Positions 10,557 through 19,595 of a DNA stretch of 64,000 nt are shown piece after piece. Below the pieces are notes generated by a model that saw nothing but the letters and a program-made list of their open reading frames with translations, did not search any database and was not told where the DNA came from. The translations under genes and the position numbers were made by a program. Origin of the DNA: Gammaproteobacteria bacterium HGW-Gammaproteobacteria-13 (GTDB lineage: Bacteria > Pseudomonadota > Gammaproteobacteria > Pseudomonadales > Pseudomonadaceae); contig PGZH01000007.1 of the NCBI GenBank assembly GCA_002840155.1, forward strand, positions 1 to 64,000, written 5' to 3'. Every line of letters starts with the position of its first letter. Positions within the stretch are counted from its first letter, which is position 1.

Positions 10557-10623
10557 TTAATCGGCAATATAAATCTTTAAATAAGGTAAAAACTGATACT
10601 AATCGGCACTTTAATACCGACTA
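10557..10623. promoter_or_regulatory. Repeated operator-like motif upstream of hipA
   Basis: The AT-rich gap upstream of hipA holds three copies of a TAATCGGCA-like motif: TTAATCGGCA at 10557-10566, TAATCGGCA at 10600-10608, and an inverted copy TACCGACTA at 10615-10623. The last two form a dyad with 9-nt arms and a 6-nt spacer. The HTH partner of HipA is the obvious candidate to bind here, by analogy with hipBA autoregulation. Confidence 0.45.
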
Positions 10624-10740
10624 ATACTTATCTAATGGGGCTGTGGTGATAGCTTATCCGCATGGGCCTTGGCATCCCCCGTGGGGCGAAAGCAGCCCAT
10701 GGTGAATGATTGCTTCTGGCCGCCCCCTTCCCGCGATCCA

Positions 10741-11655
10741 CTATTTCGCCACGCTCCCCGCCAATTGTTCCTTACAGAACTCCACAAACAACTGCGCCGG
10801 TTTGGTCAGCGGTGCGCGTTTAAGCCAAGCTGCGGCCAAACCGGAGCTGGCCACCGGTTCGCTGATATCCACGGTCACCACCTTCTTGCCGTCGTAGGTG
10901 CATTCCGAGTGCGGGCGGGTGACCAGCAGGGAGAAGCCGAAGCCCTGGCCGACCATGCCGCGCACCATTTCGATGGAGGGCGAGCTGAAGACGATATTGG
11001 GCGCAAGGCCCAGCTCTTCGAACAGGCTGACGAAGTAGGTACGGCTCGGTTGCACGTCGAGCAGGATCATCGGCTCCAGGCATAGATCGCGCAGTGACAC
11101 CTGCGCCTGGCCGGTAAAGCGATGGCCTTCGGGCAGCAGGGCGTAAGGTTTTTGTGGAGTCATCAGCGGTTCGCTGACGATGGTCGCATCGAGATCATGG
11201 TCGTAGAGGATGGCCAGGTCGAAGCGCCCGGCGGTCAGGCCTTGGATCAGCTCCTGCTGCTCACCATCACGGATGCGGATTTCCACGCCTGGATAGAGCG
11301 CATTGAAGCCGGCGATCAGCCGCGGTAGGTACAGCGGCGCCACGGTCTCGAAGCAGCCGATGTCGATCTGCCCGGCCACCACGTCGTTATCGGCCAGGGC
11401 GTTCTGCTCGAACTCGCGGGCCATGCGGATCAGCTCTTGAGCCTTCTTGTAGAAGCGCGCGCCGCCGGGGGTCAGGGAAACGCCCTGGGCGTGATGGCGG
11501 ATAAACAGTTGCAGACCGAAGCTCTCTTCCAGGCCCTTGATCGCCGTGGATATCGACGGCTGGGCGATATACAGCTTGCGCGAGGCCTCGGCGACGCTGC
11601 CGCACTCAACGGTAGTGACGAAATACTTGAGCTGACGCAGGGTATAGGCGGCCAT
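10741..11655 (-). CDS. LysR-family transcriptional regulator
   Basis: This 304-residue protein has an N-terminal winged HTH (TLRQLKYFVTTVECGSVAEA, IAQPSISTAIKGLE) and a C-terminal periplasmic-binding-like effector domain, the standard LysR layout and length. A near-perfect Shine-Dalgarno TAAGGAGGT lies 6 nt before the ATG. It is divergent from the aldehyde dehydrogenase-permease-aminotransferase genes across about 270 nt, so it probably controls them. The effector is not evident from sequence; an amine or amino acid is a guess from the neighbours. Confidence 0.88.
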   Translation of the reverse strand: MAAYTLRQLKYFVTTVECGSVAEASRKLYIAQPSISTAIKGLEESFGLQLFIRHHAQGVSLTPGGARFYKKAQELIRMAREFEQNALADNDVVAGQIDIGCFETVAPLYLPRLIAGFNALYPGVEIRIRDGEQQELIQGLTAGRFDLAILYDHDLDATIVSEPLMTPQKPYALLPEGHRFTGQAQVSLRDLCLEPMILLDVQPSRTYFVSLFEELGLAPNIVFSSPSIEMVRGMVGQGFGFSLLVTRPHSECTYDGKKVVTVDISEPVASSGLAAAWLKRAPLTKPAQLFVEFCKEQLAGSVAK

Positions 11656-11922
11656 GCGGTACCTCCTTAATAGCGGCTTCCTGGCCGTCTTGTACTGATT
11701 TTATGCAGCCAACATACCCCAGGCCCGACACTGGGGCTGCCAAGTTTTTTAATAGGCTGCGAGTATAAATTTACTAATTTTCCTTCTGCCCGACCTGCGC
11801 CACCATCAACCTCAACAACCACAAGAAGCCGCTCACGGCATCAGGCATGCCGTTCACTGCACCCGACCAGCCGTTTACGGCCCCGGTATGCCGCTAGCGA
11901 CACAGGAATGAGGATAAAGGCG

Positions 11923-13416
11923 ATGTTGGACCATAGCGATTGGCAGAAGCGCGCCGCCGCGCAAGGCTTTATCACCCAGGCCCTAATCGATGGCCAGTTG
12001 CGCCCAGCGCAGAGCGGCGCGACCTTCGCGTCGATCAATCCGGCCACCAACCAATTGCTGGCCCATGTAGCCGCCTGTGATGCAGCCGATGTCGATGCCG
12101 CCGTGGCCAGCGCCCGCCAGGCTTTCGAGCACGGTCCCTGGGCGCGCATGGCACCGCGTGAGCGCAAGCAGGTATTGCTGCGTTTGGCCGAATTGATCCT
12201 GGCCAACCGCGAAGAGCTGGCGCTGCTCGACTCGCTGAATATGGGTAAGCCGGTGATGGACGCCTACACCATCGACGTGCCTGGCGCCGCCCAGGTGTTC
12301 AGCTGGTACGCCGAAGCCCTGGACAAGCGCTATGACGAAGTAGCGCCGACCGCCAGCGACGCCCTGGCCACCATCACCCGCGAGCCGTTAGGCGTGATCG
12401 GCGCTGTGGTGCCGTGGAACTTCCCCCTGGACCTGGCCGCCTGGAAGCTCGCGCCGGCCCTGGCTGTGGGCAACTCAGTGGTATTGAAGCCGGCCGAGCA
12501 ATCGCCCTTCTCCGCCCTGCGCCTGGGCCAACTGGCCTTGGAAGCTGGCGTGCCGGCCGGAGTGCTGAACGTGCTGCCAGGCCTGGGCGAAACGGCCGGC
12601 AAGGCCCTGGGCCTGCATATGGACGTGGACTGCCTGGCCTTCACCGGCTCCACCGAGGTGGGCAAATACTTTATGGCCTACGCGGCCCAGTCCAACCTCA
12701 AGCAGGTGTGGCTGGAATGCGGCGGCAAGAGCGCCAACCTGGTGTTTGCCGACTGCCAGGACCTCGACCTGGCCGCGGAAAAAGCCGCCTTCGCGATTTT
12801 CTTCAATCAGGGCGAAGTCTGCTCGGCCAACTCGCGCCTGCTGGTCGAGCGTTCGATTCACGACGAGTTCGTCCAGCGCCTGATCGCCAAGGCCCAACAG
12901 TGGCTACCGGGTGACCCACTCAACCCAGCCAGCCGCGCCGGTGCCATTGTCGATGCGCGCCAGGCCGAGCGCATCATGGGCTTTATCGACCGGGCGCAGA
13001 GCCAGGGCGCCACGCTGGCCTGTGGCGGCCAGCGCCTGAGCTTCAACGGCTCGGATAGTTTTATCCAACCCACCATCTTCACCCACGTCAGCCCGACGAT
13101 GCAGCTGGCCCGCGAAGAAGTATTCGGCCCGGTGCTGGCGGTTATCCCCTTCGACAGCGAGGACGAAGCCGTGCGCCTGGCCAACGACAGCCAGTACGGC
13201 CTGGCCGCCTCGCTGTGGACCGACAACCTGCACCGCGCTCACCGCGTGGCCAAACGCCTGCGCGCCGGCACTGTGTCGGTGAATACCGTGGACGCCCTGG
13301 ATGTCTGCGTGCCGTTCGGCGGCTGCAAGCAATCAGGCTTTGGCCGTGACCTGTCGCTGCATGCCTTCGACAAGTACAGCCTGATGAAGACCACCTGGTT
13401 CCAGCTGCGCAGTTAG
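11923..13416 (+). CDS. NAD(P)-dependent aldehyde dehydrogenase, PuuC/KauB-like
   Basis: This 497-residue aldehyde dehydrogenase has the nucleotide-binding segment VVPWNFPL, FTGSTEVGK, the general base Glu in LECGGKSANLVF and the catalytic Cys in NQGEVCSANSR. Its length and sequence resemble gamma-glutamyl-aminobutyraldehyde dehydrogenases (PuuC) and KauB, which oxidise aldehydes from putrescine and guanidinobutyrate breakdown. The start is the ATG preceded by GAGG, because an ATG at 11908 has AGGA directly abutting it. It is followed by an APC permease and a class III aminotransferase, which together look like an amine-degradation module. The exact substrate is unknown. Confidence 0.85.
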   Translation: MLDHSDWQKRAAAQGFITQALIDGQLRPAQSGATFASINPATNQLLAHVAACDAADVDAAVASARQAFEHGPWARMAPRERKQVLLRLAELILANREELALLDSLNMGKPVMDAYTIDVPGAAQVFSWYAEALDKRYDEVAPTASDALATITREPLGVIGAVVPWNFPLDLAAWKLAPALAVGNSVVLKPAEQSPFSALRLGQLALEAGVPAGVLNVLPGLGETAGKALGLHMDVDCLAFTGSTEVGKYFMAYAAQSNLKQVWLECGGKSANLVFADCQDLDLAAEKAAFAIFFNQGEVCSANSRLLVERSIHDEFVQRLIAKAQQWLPGDPLNPASRAGAIVDARQAERIMGFIDRAQSQGATLACGGQRLSFNGSDSFIQPTIFTHVSPTMQLAREEVFGPVLAVIPFDSEDEAVRLANDSQYGLAASLWTDNLHRAHRVAKRLRAGTVSVNTVDALDVCVPFGGCKQSGFGRDLSLHAFDKYSLMKTTWFQLRS

Positions 13417-13573
13417 TGCGCAGCCGGTAACGGCTGCCCTCAGAACACCCCAGACAACTGCGCTGCTTGTAAGGCGCAATGGATAGCTGCGCCCGCAAAA
13501 GCGCAGCAGATAACTGCGGCCCCTGCCGCGTGTGGCTCACCTGACACAACAACAAGATTGCAGGAGAACTCCC

Positions 13574-15004
13574 ATGCACGACCCCGATATCAGCCTTGCG
13601 GCTCCCGTTGGCCTGGCTCAAGCAAGCGCAGCCGCGCGCACTCGCAAACCCAGCCTGGGCCTGACTGCCCTGCTCGCCGTGGCTATCGGCCTGGTGGTGT
13701 CACAGGGCGTGATGGTGTTGATGCTGCAAGGCGCGGGCATCGCCGGCCTGGGCTTTCTGATCCCCCTGGCGCTGGCCTTCCTCCTGGCCCTGACCTATGT
13801 CGTGTCGTTCGCCGAACTGGCGCTGATGATTCCCCGCGCCGGTAGCCTGAGCAGTTACACCGAGGTGGCCCTGGGGCATTTCCCGGCGATTCTGGCTACC
13901 TTCTCCGGCTATGTGGTGGTGGCGATGTTCGCCCTCTCTGCGGAGTTGCTGCTGCTCGACCTGATCATCAATGAGGTCTACCCCGGCGCTTTCCCCAGCA
14001 TGCTGATCGCCTATGGCGTGCTGGTGGTGTTTACCTTACTCAACCTGCTGGGCATCGACATCTTCGCCCGCCTGCAATCGGCCCTGGCGCTGATCATGGT
14101 CATCGTGCTGCTGGCATTGGGCCTGGCGGCGGTGACCGGCAGCGGCAGCGAGCCGGCGCTGAGCACCTCAATCACCAGCGACTGGAACCCCATGGGCGCC
14201 AGCGTGATGACCCTGGTAGCACTGGCTATCTGGGGCTTTGTCGGCGCCGAGTTTGTCTGCCCGCTGGTGGAAGAGTCGCGCAATCCAAAGCGCACTATTC
14301 CCTGGTCGATGATCCTCGGCGTGACGGTGATCTTTATCACCATCGCCCTCTACTGCGTCGGTGCGCTGCTCTATGTGCCGCAGGATGAACTGGCCGGTTC
14401 GGCTCTGCCGCACTACCTGTTCGCCACAGCGCTGTTCGGCGAAACCGGGAAAATCTTCCTGGTGGTTGCCGCCATCACTGCCACCTGCAGCACAGTCAAC
14501 ACCTCGCTGGCGGCCATCCCGCGCATGCTCTACGGCATGGCGGTCAACGGCCAGGCCTTCCCGCAGTTCAAGATGCTCAGCAAGAAGTACCAGGCACCCT
14601 GGGTCGCCGTGCTGTTCGTGGCCGCCATTACCGGCCTGCCAGTGGTGTTTATGGGCGACGACCCGGCGGCCATTGGCCTGTTGCTGCTGGCTGCAGCGGT
14701 GGCCTGGCTGCTGGCCTACATCATCTGCCACCTGGATGTGATCGCCCTGCGCCGCCGCTATCCTGATCTGCCCCGCCCGTTCAAGACGCCCTTCTACCCG
14801 CTGCCGCAGATCCTCGGCATCGCCGGTATGCTGGTATCGATCTACTACGTGTCGCCCACCCCGGAGATGACTGCGTCGATCTTCTACAGCGCCGGTGCGG
14901 TACTCGGCCTGGTATCGGTCATCGCCGTACTGTGGATCAAACTGGTGATGCGCAAACCCCTGTTCACCCCGGAGCCCATCGACAAGGTGCTGGCACGCAA
15001 ATGA
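13574..15004 (+). CDS. APC-superfamily amino acid/amine permease
   Basis: This is a 476-residue inner membrane transporter with about twelve hydrophobic segments. The first contains the APC-type unwound glycine region GAGIAGLGF, and others include GFVGAEFVCPLVEESRNPKR, a loop typical of the family. The start is the ATG with AGGAGA in front. It is 157 nt downstream of the aldehyde dehydrogenase and 65 nt before the aminotransferase, so it probably imports the amine that the two enzymes degrade. PuuP-type putrescine uptake is one possibility. The N-terminal cytoplasmic part is longer than in many APC proteins. Confidence 0.82.
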   Translation: MHDPDISLAAPVGLAQASAAARTRKPSLGLTALLAVAIGLVVSQGVMVLMLQGAGIAGLGFLIPLALAFLLALTYVVSFAELALMIPRAGSLSSYTEVALGHFPAILATFSGYVVVAMFALSAELLLLDLIINEVYPGAFPSMLIAYGVLVVFTLLNLLGIDIFARLQSALALIMVIVLLALGLAAVTGSGSEPALSTSITSDWNPMGASVMTLVALAIWGFVGAEFVCPLVEESRNPKRTIPWSMILGVTVIFITIALYCVGALLYVPQDELAGSALPHYLFATALFGETGKIFLVVAAITATCSTVNTSLAAIPRMLYGMAVNGQAFPQFKMLSKKYQAPWVAVLFVAAITGLPVVFMGDDPAAIGLLLLAAAVAWLLAYIICHLDVIALRRRYPDLPRPFKTPFYPLPQILGIAGMLVSIYYVSPTPEMTASIFYSAGAVLGLVSVIAVLWIKLVMRKPLFTPEPIDKVLARK

Positions 15005-15069
15005 AGTCCCGCCGGGGGCGTGCCTCCGGCTTACTCGAACACCACAGGTAATCACCGAGGTTGCTGAAA

Positions 15070-16452
15070 ATGACAGTCCCAAACACCCCCAACCGCCAGA
15101 CTCAGGACTACCAGGCGCTGGATGCCGCCCACCATATCCACGCCTTTCTTGACCAGAAAGCGCTGAATGCCGAAGGGCCACGCGTGATGGTGCGCGGCGA
15201 GGGCCTGTACCTCTGGGATAACGACGATAAGCGCTATCTGGACGGTATGTCCGGGCTGTGGTGCACCAACCTCGGCTACGGCCGCAAGGACCTGGTCGCC
15301 GCTGCAAGCAAGCAGATGGAGCAGCTGTCGTACTACAACATGTTCTTCCACACCACTCACCCGGCCGTGGTTGAGCTGTCGGAAACCCTGTTCAGCCTGC
15401 TGCCCGCCCATTACAGCCACGCCATCTACACCAACTCTGGCTCCGAGGCCAACGAGGTGCTGATCCGCACCGTGCGCCGCTACTGGCAGATTCTCGGCAA
15501 GCCTGAGAAGAAGGTGATGATCGGCCGCTGGAACGGTTATCACGGTTCTACCCTGGCCAGCACCGCGCTGGGCGGGATGAAATTTATGCACGAGATGGGC
15601 GGCATGCTGCCGGATATCGCGCACATCGACGAACCCTACTGGTACGCCAACGGCGGTGAGCTGACCCCCGCCGAGTTCGGCCGCCGCTGCGCCTTGCAAC
15701 TGGAAGAGAAGATTCTTGAGCTGGGCGCGGAAAACGTCGCCGGCTTTATCGCCGAACCTTTCCAGGGCGCCGGCGGCATGATCTTCCCACCGGAAAGCTA
15801 CTGGCCGGAAATCCAGCGCATCTGCCGCCAGTACGACGTGCTGCTGTGCGCCGACGAAGTGATCGGCGGCTTCGGCCGCACCGGCGAATGGTTCGCCCAC
15901 CAGCACTTCGGCTTCCAGCCAGACACCCTGTCCATCGCCAAGGGGCTGACCTCGGGCTATGTGCCCATGGGCGGCCTGGTGCTCTCCAAACGCATCGCCG
16001 AGGTGCTGGTGGAACAAGGCGGGGTATTCGCCCATGGTCTGACCTACTCCGGCCACCCGGTTGCAGCCGCCGTGGCCCTGGCCAATATCAAAGCGCTGCG
16101 CGATGAAGGCGTGGTCAGCCGGGTCAAGGACGACACCGGCCCCTACCTGCAGCAGTGCCTGCGTGAAGTGTTCAGCAATCACCCGCTGGTCGGCGATATC
16201 CAGGGCACCGGCCTGGTCGCCGCCCTGCAGTTTGCCGAGGACAAAACCACTCGCAAGCGCTTCGCCAATGAAGGCGACATTGCCTGGCGCTGCCGCACCA
16301 TCGGCTTCGAGGAAGGCGTGATCATCCGCTCCACCCAGGGCCGCATGATCATGGCCCCGGCCCTGGTGGCTGGGCGCACGGAGCTGGACGAATTGGTGGC
16401 CAAAACCAAACTCGCGGTGGATCGCACGGCGATGGAGTTGGGTCTGCTGTAA
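15070..16452 (+). CDS. Class III PLP aminotransferase, SpuC-like
   Basis: This is a 460-residue fold-type I aminotransferase. It has the PLP phosphate-binding segment NSGSEANE, WNGYHGSTLAS, the Asp that contacts the pyridine ring in LCADEVIGGFGRTG, and the Schiff-base lysine in SIAKGLTSGY. Length and motifs match the polyamine- or omega-amino acid:pyruvate aminotransferases such as SpuC (putrescine:pyruvate). The ATG at 15070 is preferred to a TTG three codons upstream because GAGG is then correctly spaced. The gene closes the unit, with a strong hairpin 20 nt after the stop. Confidence 0.85.
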   Translation: MTVPNTPNRQTQDYQALDAAHHIHAFLDQKALNAEGPRVMVRGEGLYLWDNDDKRYLDGMSGLWCTNLGYGRKDLVAAASKQMEQLSYYNMFFHTTHPAVVELSETLFSLLPAHYSHAIYTNSGSEANEVLIRTVRRYWQILGKPEKKVMIGRWNGYHGSTLASTALGGMKFMHEMGGMLPDIAHIDEPYWYANGGELTPAEFGRRCALQLEEKILELGAENVAGFIAEPFQGAGGMIFPPESYWPEIQRICRQYDVLLCADEVIGGFGRTGEWFAHQHFGFQPDTLSIAKGLTSGYVPMGGLVLSKRIAEVLVEQGGVFAHGLTYSGHPVAAAVALANIKALRDEGVVSRVKDDTGPYLQQCLREVFSNHPLVGDIQGTGLVAALQFAEDKTTRKRFANEGDIAWRCRTIGFEEGVIIRSTQGRMIMAPALVAGRTELDELVAKTKLAVDRTAMELGLL

Positions 16453-16472
16453 AGCCTGTTCTAGTGTACCCA

Positions 16473-16508
16473 CAGCCTGCCGGGATAACTCAGTCGCCCG
16501 GCAGGCTG
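16473..16508 (+). terminator. Hairpin after the aminotransferase gene
   Basis: Perfect 12-bp arms CAGCCTGCCGGG and CCCGGCAGGCTG flank a 12-nt loop, 20 nt past the stop codon. No run of T follows (AACTTGTG), so it may terminate weakly or protect the 3' end. Confidence 0.6.
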
Positions 16509-16583
16509 AACTTGTGTAACGTCTATCAACAAGGCTCGAACTCTCTCGGCCCTGCACTGATACCGTTAAAGGAGTTATGGGCA

Positions 16584-17753
16584 TTGCGTGCTTGGCGTAT
16601 TGACTGGCAAACCATTGCTGAAAAGAACCGAGCCTTTGCGCCACAGTTGCTTGAGCAAAACATACGGCGCCTGCGGCTTGCTGCGCCCTGGATTCCACCC
16701 CTCAACCTGATGCACATCTGGCTGTTTTGGCAACGACAGCCCGAGTCAGCCAATGAAGCCTTATGGCGGCAGGGCATTCTCGCCGCGCACACCGGCATGT
16801 TGGTGTTCTTCGGGGCGTTGGCGTTAGCGGCTTGGTATTTAGCCTCCCGGCCGGAGTTAGTCCGCTTACGCCAGATCAGCGTCAACGTGGCGGTACTCGG
16901 TACGCTGTGCTTCGCCGCTCTGATTAGCGCTATCGATCAATTAGTCACCAGCAATATCACCCCGCTACTGGTGGGGTGTAGCTTGACGGCGCTGGTTTTT
17001 TTGCACCGCCCACTTTCCGCCCTTTGGCTGTTTAGCCTGACCCTGGCGCTGTTTCTGTTTGGCATCCAACAAACCCAGAGCACCCCAGCGGTCTTGTTGA
17101 GCAATCAAGTCAATGGTCTATCCAGTTGCTCCATTGGCCTGCTGTTGGCGTGGTTGCAGTGGAGCAACTTCGTACAGATCAACACCCAGAAACAGCGGCT
17201 GCAAGACCAGGCACAGCTGCTTGAAGAGCAGAACCACAAGCTCAGCTACCTTGCCGAACATGACCCACTGAGCGGCCTGCTCAATCGCCGCGCATTTAAT
17301 GGCATCGTCGAACGTGAATTGCTGCGTTGTCAGCGCACGCAACAGCCATTGTGCTTGCTGCTGCTCGACCTCGATCATTTCAAGACCGTCAACGACCGCT
17401 TCGGTCATCCACTGGGCGATGTCGTTATCAAGCGCATCGCTGCGCTACTTTCCAGCCAGGTACGAGGCCTCGACAGCCTGGCACGCCTGGGTGGTGAGGA
17501 GTTCATGTTATTGCTGGTGAACTGCGACCGCGAGCAGGGACTGCAGATCGCCGAGAAGCTGCGCCAGCTGGTGGAGACGCAGTTACAGGAGGTGGACGGT
17601 AAAGACGTTGCCGTCACCGTAAGCATCGGCATGAGCTATCTGGACGCCGGCCAGTCAGGCACTTACGACAGCCTCTATGTGGCCAGTGACCGCGCGCTGT
17701 ACAGCGCCAAACAAGACGGCCGTAACCGCGTGAAGGTGGCTGCGCCTAGCTAG
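16584..17753 (+). CDS. Membrane diguanylate cyclase (GGEEF)
   Basis: This 389-residue protein makes cyclic di-GMP. The N-terminal half has about five to six hydrophobic helices, a short coiled region follows (QKQRLQDQAQLLEEQNHKL), and the C-terminal GGDEF domain carries the active-site sequence LGGEEF. An intact inhibitory site RxxD (RGLD) lies five residues upstream, so product inhibition is expected. I chose a TTG start because AAAGGAG lies 10 nt ahead and upstream candidates run into the hairpin. Alginate polymerase needs c-di-GMP, but a link with this enzyme is only a guess. It is convergent with the next gene. Confidence 0.82.
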   Translation: MRAWRIDWQTIAEKNRAFAPQLLEQNIRRLRLAAPWIPPLNLMHIWLFWQRQPESANEALWRQGILAAHTGMLVFFGALALAAWYLASRPELVRLRQISVNVAVLGTLCFAALISAIDQLVTSNITPLLVGCSLTALVFLHRPLSALWLFSLTLALFLFGIQQTQSTPAVLLSNQVNGLSSCSIGLLLAWLQWSNFVQINTQKQRLQDQAQLLEEQNHKLSYLAEHDPLSGLLNRRAFNGIVERELLRCQRTQQPLCLLLLDLDHFKTVNDRFGHPLGDVVIKRIAALLSSQVRGLDSLARLGGEEFMLLLVNCDREQGLQIAEKLRQLVETQLQEVDGKDVAVTVSIGMSYLDAGQSGTYDSLYVASDRALYSAKQDGRNRVKVAAPS

Positions 17754-17757
17754 AAAA

Positions 17758-17773
17758 CCGCGCCAGCGCGCGG
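17758..17773. terminator. Convergent terminator
   Basis: A compact hairpin CCGCGC-CAGC-GCGCGG lies between the ends of the diguanylate cyclase and the binding-protein gene. On the minus strand it is followed by TTTT, fitting termination of the binding-protein transcript. Confidence 0.55.
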
Positions 17774-17793
17774 CTTCCTCATTGCCGGACGGC

Positions 17794-18570
17794 TCAGTCG
17801 CCATATATATCGAAGGTGAAGTACTTGGCCTGAATCTTCTGGTACTCGCCGCTGGCGCGAATCGCCTGAATTGCGTCGTTGAGCTTGCCGAGCAGTTGCG
17901 CATCGCCCTTGCGCACGGCAATACCGGCGCCTTCACCGAAGTATTTCGGGTCGGTAAAGGCCGGGCCGACGAAGGCGAAGCCCTTGCCGTTATCGGTTTT
18001 CAGAAAGCCTTCATCCACCGGAATGGCGTCGGCCAGGGTGCCGTCCAGACGCGCGGAAATCATGTCCAGGTAGATCTCGTTCTGCGAGCTGTAGCGCACC
18101 ACTTCAACCCCTTGCGCGGCCAGCACTTCGCTGGCGAAGCGGTCGGTGGTGCTCGAACGCTGCACGCCGATGCGCTTGCCCTTGAGGTTGCTGAAATCGG
18201 CGGCAACCTCGCTACCGGCCTTCATCACCAGACGCGCCGGGCTGTAGTAGTACTTGCCGGTGAAATCCACCGACTTGCGCCGCTCATCAGTGATGGTCAT
18301 GGACGACAGAATGGCGTCGACCTTCTTCACCTTAAGCGAGGGGATCAGGCCATCGAACTCCTGCTCGACCCATTGGCACTCGGCCTTCATTTCCGCGCAC
18401 AGGGCATTGCCAATATCCACATCAAAGCCGGCGATCTGCCCGCTGGCTTCTTTATAGGCAAAGGGTGGATAGGCGGCCTCAATACCCAGACGCAAGGGTT
18501 TGTCTGCGGCGAACAGACTGGAGGCGATCAGACTCAGGGCGATGCCGCCCGCCAGGACGATTTTCTTCAT
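17794..18570 (-). CDS. Periplasmic amino-acid-binding protein of an ABC transporter
   Basis: This 258-residue protein has a signal peptide ending LFAAD (near residue 22) and the SBP_bac_3 fold: LGIEAAYPPFAYKEASGQIAG, then DGLIPSLKVKKVDAI and MTITDERRKSVDFT. These segments resemble the lysine/arginine/ornithine/histidine-binding proteins (ArgT, HisJ, AotJ). No permease or ATPase genes adjoin it, so it would work with a transporter encoded elsewhere. Lying near the amine-catabolism genes, it may supply a basic amino acid, which is inference. Confidence 0.85.
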   Translation of the reverse strand: MKKIVLAGGIALSLIASSLFAADKPLRLGIEAAYPPFAYKEASGQIAGFDVDIGNALCAEMKAECQWVEQEFDGLIPSLKVKKVDAILSSMTITDERRKSVDFTGKYYYSPARLVMKAGSEVAADFSNLKGKRIGVQRSSTTDRFASEVLAAQGVEVVRYSSQNEIYLDMISARLDGTLADAIPVDEGFLKTDNGKGFAFVGPAFTDPKYFGEGAGIAVRKGDAQLLGKLNDAIQAIRASGEYQKIQAKYFTFDIYGD

Positions 18571-18672
18571 GCTGTGGATTCCTGCTGAGGGAGGGACAGG
18601 CCCACGCCACCTGGCATTGCTGCGCAGGCCGAGCGGGCAACGACGGTTGCTGCAAGACAGAAGAAAGGCGCG

Positions 18673-18688
18673 TCAGGTGTACACCTGA
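18673..18688. promoter_or_regulatory. 16-bp perfect palindrome, possible operator
   Basis: TCAGGTGTACACCTGA is a perfect 16-bp palindrome 103 nt upstream of the binding-protein gene. Uninterrupted palindromes of this size often bind dimeric repressors. I cannot name the regulator, and no matching second copy was noticed. Confidence 0.35.
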
Positions 18689-18847
18689 GCGAAAAGCGAT
18701 GGCTGGGTAGCACGCATGGACGGGTCATTTGCCAGTCTCGATTTATACTTTAAATTCCATACTGGACTTATATGTACAAATCGTCAACCGGGCAAAGGCC
18801 ATCACTGCGACTGAAATATCAGCGCAGGCGATGCATGCACAATGCGC

Positions 18848-19306
18848 TTAAGGTTGTTGTTTCCAGCGCTCAGCCGCAGCCTGATCGGAGCAACGCCCTT
18901 CAACCCAGCGCGGGCCTTCGGCGGTGTCTTCCTTCTTCCAGAACGGCGCGCGGGTTTTCAGGTAGTCCATCACGAAGTTACAGGCATCGAAGGCTGCCTG
19001 ACGGTGAGCGCTGCTGGTGCCAACAAACACAATCGGCTCGCCCGGTTCTAGGCGACCGATACGGTGGATGATCTCGATACCCAACAGCGGCCAGCGCTGC
19101 GTGGCCTCCTCGGCAATCTTGCCCAGGGCCTTCTCGGTCATGCCGGGGAAGTGTTCGAGAAACATGCCGCCGACTTCGCGCCCTTCGTTGAAGTCGCGCA
19201 CATAGCCAACAAAGCTGACCACCGCACCGATGCCCAGATTGGCGGCATGCAGGGCGTTAAGCTCAACGCCCGGATCGAAGGGTTGCGACTGGACGCGGAT
19301 GCTCAT
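18848..19306 (-). CDS. moaE: Molybdopterin synthase large subunit MoaE
   Basis: This 152-residue protein is the catalytic subunit of molybdopterin synthase, which converts precursor Z (cPMP) to molybdopterin using sulfur carried on the MoaD C-terminus. Characteristic segments are GAVVSFVGYVRDFNEG, LEHFPGMTEKAL, HRIGRLEPGE and the active-site lysine region LKTRAPFWKKE. Length is normal for the family. It follows moaD by 46 nt; that gap carries a copy of a GGAGGGGCTTTAGCCGCGAC repeat. It is last in the moaC-moaD-moaE unit. Confidence 0.95.
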   Translation of the reverse strand: MSIRVQSQPFDPGVELNALHAANLGIGAVVSFVGYVRDFNEGREVGGMFLEHFPGMTEKALGKIAEEATQRWPLLGIEIIHRIGRLEPGEPIVFVGTSSAHRQAAFDACNFVMDYLKTRAPFWKKEDTAEGPRWVEGRCSDQAAAERWKQQP

Positions 19307-19319
19307 GCAAATGCTCTCT

Positions 19320-19344
19320 GTGGGAGGGGCTTTAGCCGCGACGA
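19320..19344 (-). repeat. Single-arm copy of the GGGGCTTTAGCCGCGAC intergenic repeat
   Basis: GGAGGGGCTTTAGCCGCGAC (20 nt) occurs here, between moaD and moaE, and again exactly at 52464-52483 as the left arm of a long hairpin. The strand is arbitrary. Only one arm is present here. Confidence 0.6.
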
Positions 19345-19352
19345 CAACATGC

Positions 19353-19595
19353 TCAACCGCCGGTCACAGTGGGGAAAAACGCCACTTCGTCGCCAGCTGC
19401 CAGCGGCTCATCCAGGCTGCAGAGTTCCTGATTGCGCGCACACATCAGGTTCTGCTCGGCCAGCACATCCCACACACCGCCGCGACTCAGCAGGTGCTGG
19501 CGCAGCTGATCAAGGCTGGCGAACTCGCCGCTCAACTGCTCACCATCCAGGCCGAGGGCCTCGCGATAACGGGCGAAATACTGCACACGGATCAT
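19353..19595 (-). CDS. moaD: Molybdopterin synthase sulfur carrier MoaD
   Basis: This is an 80-residue ubiquitin-like protein ending in the diagnostic Gly-Gly (FFPTVTGG), which is adenylated by MoeB and thiocarboxylated to donate sulfur. [15 protein letters not shown] at the N-terminus and [12 protein letters not shown] at the C-terminus are typical. The ATG overlaps the moaC stop as ATGA, so translation is coupled. This start is far more likely than any upstream one, which would lie inside moaC. Confidence 0.93.
   Translation of the reverse strand: MIRVQYFARYREALGLDGEQLSGEFASLDQLRQHLLSRGGVWDVLAEQNLMCARNQELCSLDEPLAAGDEVAFFPTVTGG

Noticed and set aside
15052..16698. A 548-codon minus-strand open frame opposite the aminotransferase
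   Set aside because: The plus strand carries a complete PLP aminotransferase with all motifs; the opposite frame has none.
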